64,000 nucleotides of DNA from Prevotella sp. UBA2739 (GTDB lineage Bacteria > Bacteroidota > Bacteroidia > Bacteroidales > Bacteroidaceae): positions 1 to 64,000 of the forward strand of contig DEJV01000005.1 of the NCBI GenBank assembly GCA_002353525.1. The letters are read 5' to 3'. Below, one piece after another: positions 61,706 to 64,000 of this stretch. A model generated the notes under the pieces. It was given only the letters and a program-made list of their open reading frames with translations. It was not told the DNA's origin and searched no databases. The position numbers and the translations under genes are program-made. The number at the start of each line of letters is the position of its first letter. Position 1 is the first letter of the stretch.

Positions 61706-62422
61706 TCACTTAGAAAAGCTGAGGCTTTTCACGACTTCACCGCCAATAACCAATCCTGCCGCAGCAGGCACAAAGGCATTGCTGGCTGGAATAGAACGGC
61801 GCGTGGCAGAGGTTGGAGGTGTTTCGCCTTCAGCATAAGGCAACGGTGTCTCCTCACTATAGACAACCTTCAGGGAAGGAATGCCCAATTTGCGCAACCG
61901 CTTACGGATGATCTTCGCCAGCGGATCCATCTGCGTCTCATTGATGTCGGCCACTCGGAAGGCCGTCGGATCCATCTTATTGGCAGCGCCCATGCTGCAG
62001 ATGATGGGCACATGCTGCTCGTGACAACGCTTTATCAATTCCAACTTGGCGGCAACGGTATCAATACAGTCCACCACATAGTCGAACTGACTGAGGTCGA
62101 GCGTGTCGGCATTCGTGGGCAGGTAGAACATCCGCAGGGGCGTGACGCGACAGTCGGGGTTAATGTCGTGAATGCGAGAGGCAATGACATCTACCTTGTA
62201 TTGACCGACGGTGGAATGCAAGGCGATAATCTGCCGATTCAGATTGGTAATATCCACACAGTCGTTATCCACAACTGTAAGACTCCCTACCCCACTACGG
62301 GCAAGCACCTCAACAACGTATCCACCCACGCCCCCTACACCGAAGACAGCCACATGACTGTCTCGGAGCTTTTGCATGGCATCATGACCAAACAAGAGTT
62401 GGGTGCGCGAGAAGGGACACAT
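61706..62422 (-). CDS. tcdA: tRNA threonylcarbamoyladenosine dehydratase TcdA
   Basis: A protein of 238 residues of the ThiF/MoeB/HesA E1-like family: ATP-binding GVGGVGGYVVEVLARSGVG at the start, the DCIDTVAAK region, and CSMGAANKMDP. TcdA cyclises t6A37 to ct6A in tRNA. It ends in gene-sense AAGTGAAAAGTGACAAGTGA repeats that contain the stop codon. The DUF4840-like lipoprotein gene ends 32 bp upstream on the same strand. Confidence 0.92.
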   Translation of the reverse strand: MCPFSRTQLLFGHDAMQKLRDSHVAVFGVGGVGGYVVEVLARSGVGSLTVVDNDCVDITNLNRQIIALHSTVGQYKVDVIASRIHDINPDCRVTPLRMFYLPTNADTLDLSQFDYVVDCIDTVAAKLELIKRCHEQHVPIICSMGAANKMDPTAFRVADINETQMDPLAKIIRKRLRKLGIPSLKVVYSEETPLPYAEGETPPTSATRRSIPASNAFVPAAAGLVIGGEVVKSLSFSK

Positions 62423-62454
62423 CTTATTATAATTAAGAAAGGTGAGCCCAGGGA

Positions 62455-63153
62455 TTAATTATCAGAATAGCTGAGCGAGGCATACTGCATCATAGCATAG
62501 CCGTCAACACTGAAATCGTTGATAATAAACTGCATACGCAGCTTATATGTATTGGGGTTGTAGAATCCTTGCGAATAGAAACTGGTATAGTTAATGGATA
62601 AAGCCTCGGTGAAATTGATGGCTGCCTCATGCTTTTTGTCACCAACCGTGAACGAGAACTCCAGTCTCTTGTTTTCAGGGATGACATAGAAAAGCTGACT
62701 GGACTGTCCGGTGGTATTGTTTTTGAAACTCCAGAAAGCGGTCATCTTTGCGACGAGAGGCATGTCGTCCATGGCCTCAAGAGCCTCGCGCAAATCTTTT
62801 CTTGCAATAATGGACGCGAACGGCCAGTTGTCATTTTCGTTTTCTACCTCCGGGAAATAGTTCTTCAAAATAGATACGGGGAAATCGGCAAAAGTAATGG
62901 TTTTGTTGGTGCTCACTGTGCATGGTGCGCTGACGACCACCGAGTCTTGCTCGCCCTTGGCATTTTGGAAATACGCTTTCAGGTTGCCGATATGGTAGCC
63001 CTGGATGGGAGTGAGATACTGCTGAATTTCGGCCTCGGTCATCGCGGCGGTGGTCACGTCGTCCTGATTGTCATCGTCACTCAAACAAGATGTGAATGTG
63101 AATGCTGCCGTGCACAACAATGCCAGCAGCGCAAATCTAGCTGTTTTTTTCAT
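62455..63153 (-). CDS. DUF4840-like lipoprotein
   Basis: Start chosen at MKKTARFALL (232 residues). The lipobox is in FTSCLSDDD (Cys near 23), followed by an acidic stretch. The mature domain has a repeated TEAEIQQYLTPIQGYHIGNLKAYF element that matches the DUF4840 pattern of Bacteroidales lipoproteins. Function is unknown; likely a surface protein. It lies between folE and tcdA on the same strand, though a 72-bp gap separates it from folE. Confidence 0.7.
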   Translation of the reverse strand: MKKTARFALLALLCTAAFTFTSCLSDDDNQDDVTTAAMTEAEIQQYLTPIQGYHIGNLKAYFQNAKGEQDSVVVSAPCTVSTNKTITFADFPVSILKNYFPEVENENDNWPFASIIARKDLREALEAMDDMPLVAKMTAFWSFKNNTTGQSSQLFYVIPENKRLEFSFTVGDKKHEAAINFTEALSINYTSFYSQGFYNPNTYKLRMQFIINDFSVDGYAMMQYASLSYSDN

Positions 63154-63225
63154 TGTTTCTTTTTTGTTTATATTGTTTTGTTCAGCAGATAAACACACAT
63201 GGGTATGAAAATCTTGCACGGAGCA

Positions 63226-63819
63226 TCAGATTTTTTTGCTCTCCGTATGCAAGAGGTTCATAAACTCCTGTCGCGTCTTGGCCTGATTGAAGGCTCCGCT
63301 GAACTCACTTGTTGTCGTTATCGAATTTTGTTTTTCAACACCTCGCATCTGCATGCACATGTGTTTGGCCTCTACCACGACCATCACACCCAAGGGTTTC
63401 AGCGTATCCTGAATGCACTGCTTGATTTGCAGGGTCATACGTTCCTGCACCTGCAGACGATGGCTGAAAATGTCGACCACCCGGGCAATCTTCGAGAGCC
63501 CTGTGATATAGCCATTGGGGATGTATGCCACATGCACCTTTCCGTAGAAGGGCAGCATGTGATGCTCGCAAAGCGAGAAGAAGTCAATATCTTTTACGAT
63601 GACCATCTGGCTGTAGTCCTCTTTGAAGAGTGCGTCGGTGAGCACCTTGTGGGCATCCATGGAGTAGCCTCTTGTGAGCACCTGCATAGCCTTGGCCACG
63701 CGCATGGGAGTTTTCTGCAAACCCTCGCGTGTGGGATCTTCGCCTAATAGGTTAAGTATACTTTCGTAGTGGGATGCGAGTTCGTCAAGTCCCTCGCGAA
63801 ATTCTGTTTCCGGATTCAT
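63226..63819 (-). CDS. folE: GTP cyclohydrolase I
   Basis: A protein of 197 residues, standard for FolE. Zinc and substrate residues: C and H in SLCEHHMLPFYGKVHVAYIP, H of FSHRLQVQERMT, and the C of AKHMCMQMRG. It opens GTP to make 7,8-dihydroneopterin triphosphate for folate. The SPOR gene ends 36 bp upstream on the same strand; together they are probably one unit. Confidence 0.95.
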   Translation of the reverse strand: MNPETEFREGLDELASHYESILNLLGEDPTREGLQKTPMRVAKAMQVLTRGYSMDAHKVLTDALFKEDYSQMVIVKDIDFFSLCEHHMLPFYGKVHVAYIPNGYITGLSKIARVVDIFSHRLQVQERMTLQIKQCIQDTLKPLGVMVVVEAKHMCMQMRGVEKQNSITTTSEFSGAFNQAKTRQEFMNLLHTESKKI

Positions 63820-63855
63820 GATTACTGTTCTTGCTTTTGGGGTAAGAAGACGATT

Positions 63856-64000
63856 TTAGTATTGCACGGTGATTTTTCCTTTCACGATACAGGCTTGCTT
63901 ATAACCCATCGCCTTCACGTTGCGCAACACACGCGCAGCCTCCTCATAGGTTTTGAAGTTGCCAACCCTGCATTTCCATTGCGGTGAATAAAAGTGTACA
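63856..64000 (-). CDS. SPOR domain protein, 3' end only
   Basis: The last 48 codons of a minus-strand gene cut by the window edge. The peptide YSPQWKCRVGNFKTYEEAARVL followed by RNVKAMGYKQACIVKGKITV is a SPOR repeat, which binds glycan strands lacking stem peptides at the division septum. The rest of the protein lies outside. Confidence 0.75.
   Translation of the reverse strand, partial: VHFYSPQWKCRVGNFKTYEEAARVLRNVKAMGYKQACIVKGKITVQY

Noticed and set aside
1..64000. CRISPR arrays and tRNA genes
   Set aside because: No regular repeat-spacer array with unique spacers and no tRNA T-loop with flanking acceptor stem was found; the 21-26 bp arrays have no spacers.

Overview
The window is chromosomal DNA from a member of the Bacteroidales, most likely Prevotella/Segatella. 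The evidence is the recurring Bacteroidetes promoter pattern (TTTG, about 19 nt, TAnnTTTG) ahead of genes, a MurF-alanine racemase fusion, the fused fucokinase/GDP-fucose pyrophosphorylase Fkp, GSCFA and DUF4954 proteins, a B12-dependent ribonucleotide reductase, a 30-residue smalltalk protein beside an HU-like protein, and many lipoproteins with Bacteroidales-type signal peptides. Species assignment is inference. No rRNA, tRNA or CRISPR array was recognised.

Layout. 1-10 kb is an accessory island: a candidate structured RNA of about 340 nt with its own promoter and terminator (357-695), then three tightly spaced genes encoding a SNF2-like helicase, a beta-class (type III Mod-like) DNA methyltransferase and a DEAD-like helicase with a C-terminal PD-(D/E)xK motif. 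This is a restriction-modification-like defence locus with an extra helicase. 10-16 kb holds envelope genes (outer-membrane barrel, VanX-type dipeptidase, two lipoproteins, a CPBP protease) separated by repeat-rich relic DNA. 16-25 kb is a minus-strand run hflX-DUF4954-M16 peptidase-fumarase, then trmO and a short predicted small RNA. 25-30 kb is a sugar-kinase, isomerase and MFS operon. 30-40 kb carries dnaA, an MCE/MlaD protein with a cell-wall amidase, folB, nrdJ, a nitroreductase and a SpoIIE-type phosphatase. 40-42.5 kb is an unusual block: a 534-bp nested inverted repeat with a perfect 31-bp outer arm and AT-rich hairpins, next to the HU-like/smalltalk pair, which is bracketed by 120-bp direct repeats. 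42.5-55 kb holds a hexuronate-type transporter, murF-alr, GSCFA, GH2, fkp and YfhO. 55-64 kb holds mtnN, an outer-membrane receptor and a divergent TPR regulator sharing a four-repeat 11-bp operator, a lipoprotein, a 48-residue membrane peptide, tcdA, a DUF4840-like lipoprotein, folE and a partial SPOR protein.

The most interesting items are the RNA-plus-three-gene defence cluster and its relic insertion and mosaic Mod gene, the regularly spaced TGTAC operator at 58.4 kb, the nested palindrome at 40.2-40.7 kb, and a window-wide pattern in which the stop codons of at least eleven genes run straight into short tandem repeats, always oriented so that the gene-sense strand carries TGA/TAA triplets. 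Three further intergenic arrays have unit lengths of 21, 22 and 23 bp, about two helical turns. Functions for these repeats are unknown and no database search was possible here.
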